Shown in pieces: positions 63,292-64,000 of a DNA stretch of 64,000 bases. The DNA comes from Rhodobacteraceae bacterium EL129 (lineage in GTDB: Bacteria; Pseudomonadota; Alphaproteobacteria; Rhodobacterales; Rhodobacteraceae), in contig ONZJ01000002.1 of NCBI GenBank assembly GCA_900313005.1, positions 1,442,996 through 1,506,995 on the forward strand, given 5' to 3'. A program made the translations under genes and the position numbers. Below the pieces are notes generated by a model. It was not told the origin of the DNA, made no database searches, and saw only the letters and a list, made by a program, of their open reading frames with translations. How positions within the stretch are numbered: position 1 is the first letter of the stretch; the number at the start of each line of letters is the position of its first letter.

Positions 63292-64000
63292 ATGATCCTG
63301 ACCGATACGTCCGGCCAGCCAGATCTGCCGCGTTATTTTTCACAGCTGTTTTCAACAGCGCGTAAAATAGCCAATGGCAGATTGGATATTGAACTGCCCG
63401 ATGGTCGCATCTTTCGCGCCGAGGGGCCCAAGCCGGGGCCTGTGGCACATATCACCATCAAAAACCCCGAGGTCTTCAGCCGCATGGTGCGCGAGGGATA
63501 TCTGGGTTTTTGCGAGGCCTATCTGGACGGCTGGTGGTCCAGTCCGGATTTGCAGGCTTTCATGGATCTAGTGAACTTCGAGAATGATGAGATGTACAAT
63601 GGCTATCCGGGGCAATCCCTGGTGCAATGGTATGAAAAGTTGCGGCATTGGCTGAATGGCAATTCACGGCGTCAGGCCCGCAAGAACATCAGCTACCATT
63701 ATGACCTGGGAAACGAGTTTTACAGCCTTTGGCTGGACGACACTATGAGCTACTCCAGTGCGATCTTTGAAACCGGGCAGGAAGATATGGAGAAAGCGCA
63801 GATCGCGAAATATGCTTCGATGGTCGATCAGATGGATGTCAGACCCGGAGATCACGTTCTGGAAATCGGCTGTGGCTGGGGTGGTTTCGCCGAATACGCC
63901 GCAGCCGAGCGGGGTCTGCATGTGACTGGGTTGACGATCAGTCAAGAACAACTGAACTATGCTAAGGAACGCATTGAAAAGGCAGGACTTTCTGATCGTG
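63292..64000 (+). CDS. cfa: cyclopropane-fatty-acyl-phospholipid synthase family protein (partial)
   Basis: The 236 visible residues show an N-terminal lipid-binding part (VFSRMVREGYLGFCEAYLDG), the family box ARKNISYHYDLGNEFYSLWL, then TMSYSSAIFE and the SAM-binding motif VLEIGCGWGGFAEYAA. Such enzymes transfer a methylene or methyl group from SAM to unsaturated membrane lipids. The gene is cut by the window end, with roughly 40 percent missing. The start ATG 63292 follows GAGGGGA. It follows photolyase by 125 bases. Confidence 0.92.
   Translation, partial: MILTDTSGQPDLPRYFSQLFSTARKIANGRLDIELPDGRIFRAEGPKPGPVAHITIKNPEVFSRMVREGYLGFCEAYLDGWWSSPDLQAFMDLVNFENDEMYNGYPGQSLVQWYEKLRHWLNGNSRRQARKNISYHYDLGNEFYSLWLDDTMSYSSAIFETGQEDMEKAQIAKYASMVDQMDVRPGDHVLEIGCGWGGFAEYAAAERGLHVTGLTISQEQLNYAKERIEKAGLSDR

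Overview
The window comes from an alphaproteobacterium of the Roseobacter group (Rhodobacterales). The evidence is a circularly permuted two-piece tmRNA gene, RNase E with a large acidic insertion in its S1 domain, the DUF1476 F1-ATPase inhibitor, the alphaproteobacterial SspB, a malyl-CoA lyase/serine-cycle cluster, and a corrinoid protein/DUF1638/Bmt methyl-transfer set. Most of the window is chromosomal housekeeping DNA with one large accessory block.

Region 1 (1-4300) is a serine-cycle C1-assimilation cluster on the minus strand: serine-glyoxylate aminotransferase, hydroxypyruvate reductase, a terminator, then malyl-CoA lyase (cut by the window edge). A LuxR-type regulator with a degenerate receiver domain is divergent. 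A 20-bp partly palindromic site (17 of 20 bases identical) lies about 105-118 bp upstream of both sgaA and the lyase gene, in the same orientation. Region 2 (4300-11630) holds tRNA-Asn, an MBL hydrolase, a histidine kinase, a CAT-anticodon tRNA (probably Ile2), purM-purN, rnd, a lipoprotein and sufE.

Region 3 (11700-34160) has DUF1638 and corrinoid-protein genes at one end and a homocysteine S-methyltransferase (Bmt-like) gene at the other, all on the minus strand. Between them lies a 17-kb two-gene Tc toxin locus: a TcB-TcC fusion of 2734 residues followed by a TcA subunit of 2968 residues. The TcC part has the self-cleaving RHS core, then about 285 residues of acidic low-complexity linker, and ends in a cargo domain I do not recognise. 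This is the most novel system in the window.

Region 4 (34200-44100) contains the ATPase zeta inhibitor, purC-purS-purQ, a DctB/DctD-like two-component pair whose DctD lacks the GAFTGA loop, RNase E with a 457-bp leader, and tusA. Region 5 (44189-50442) has ccdA, a membrane alpha/beta-hydrolase-like gene overlapping a cytochrome P450 gene, a small orphan gene, fumC-DUF4169-RHH as an overlapping operon, and sspB. Region 6 (50495-54540) has chrB-chrA, a Hint-domain protein and the permuted ssrA gene. Region 7 (54610-64000) has small VOC and SnoaL-like proteins, a PuuB-like oxidase with a cupin, DUF1304, a BCCT transporter, a class V PLP enzyme, photolyase and the start of a cyclopropane-fatty-acid-synthase-like gene.
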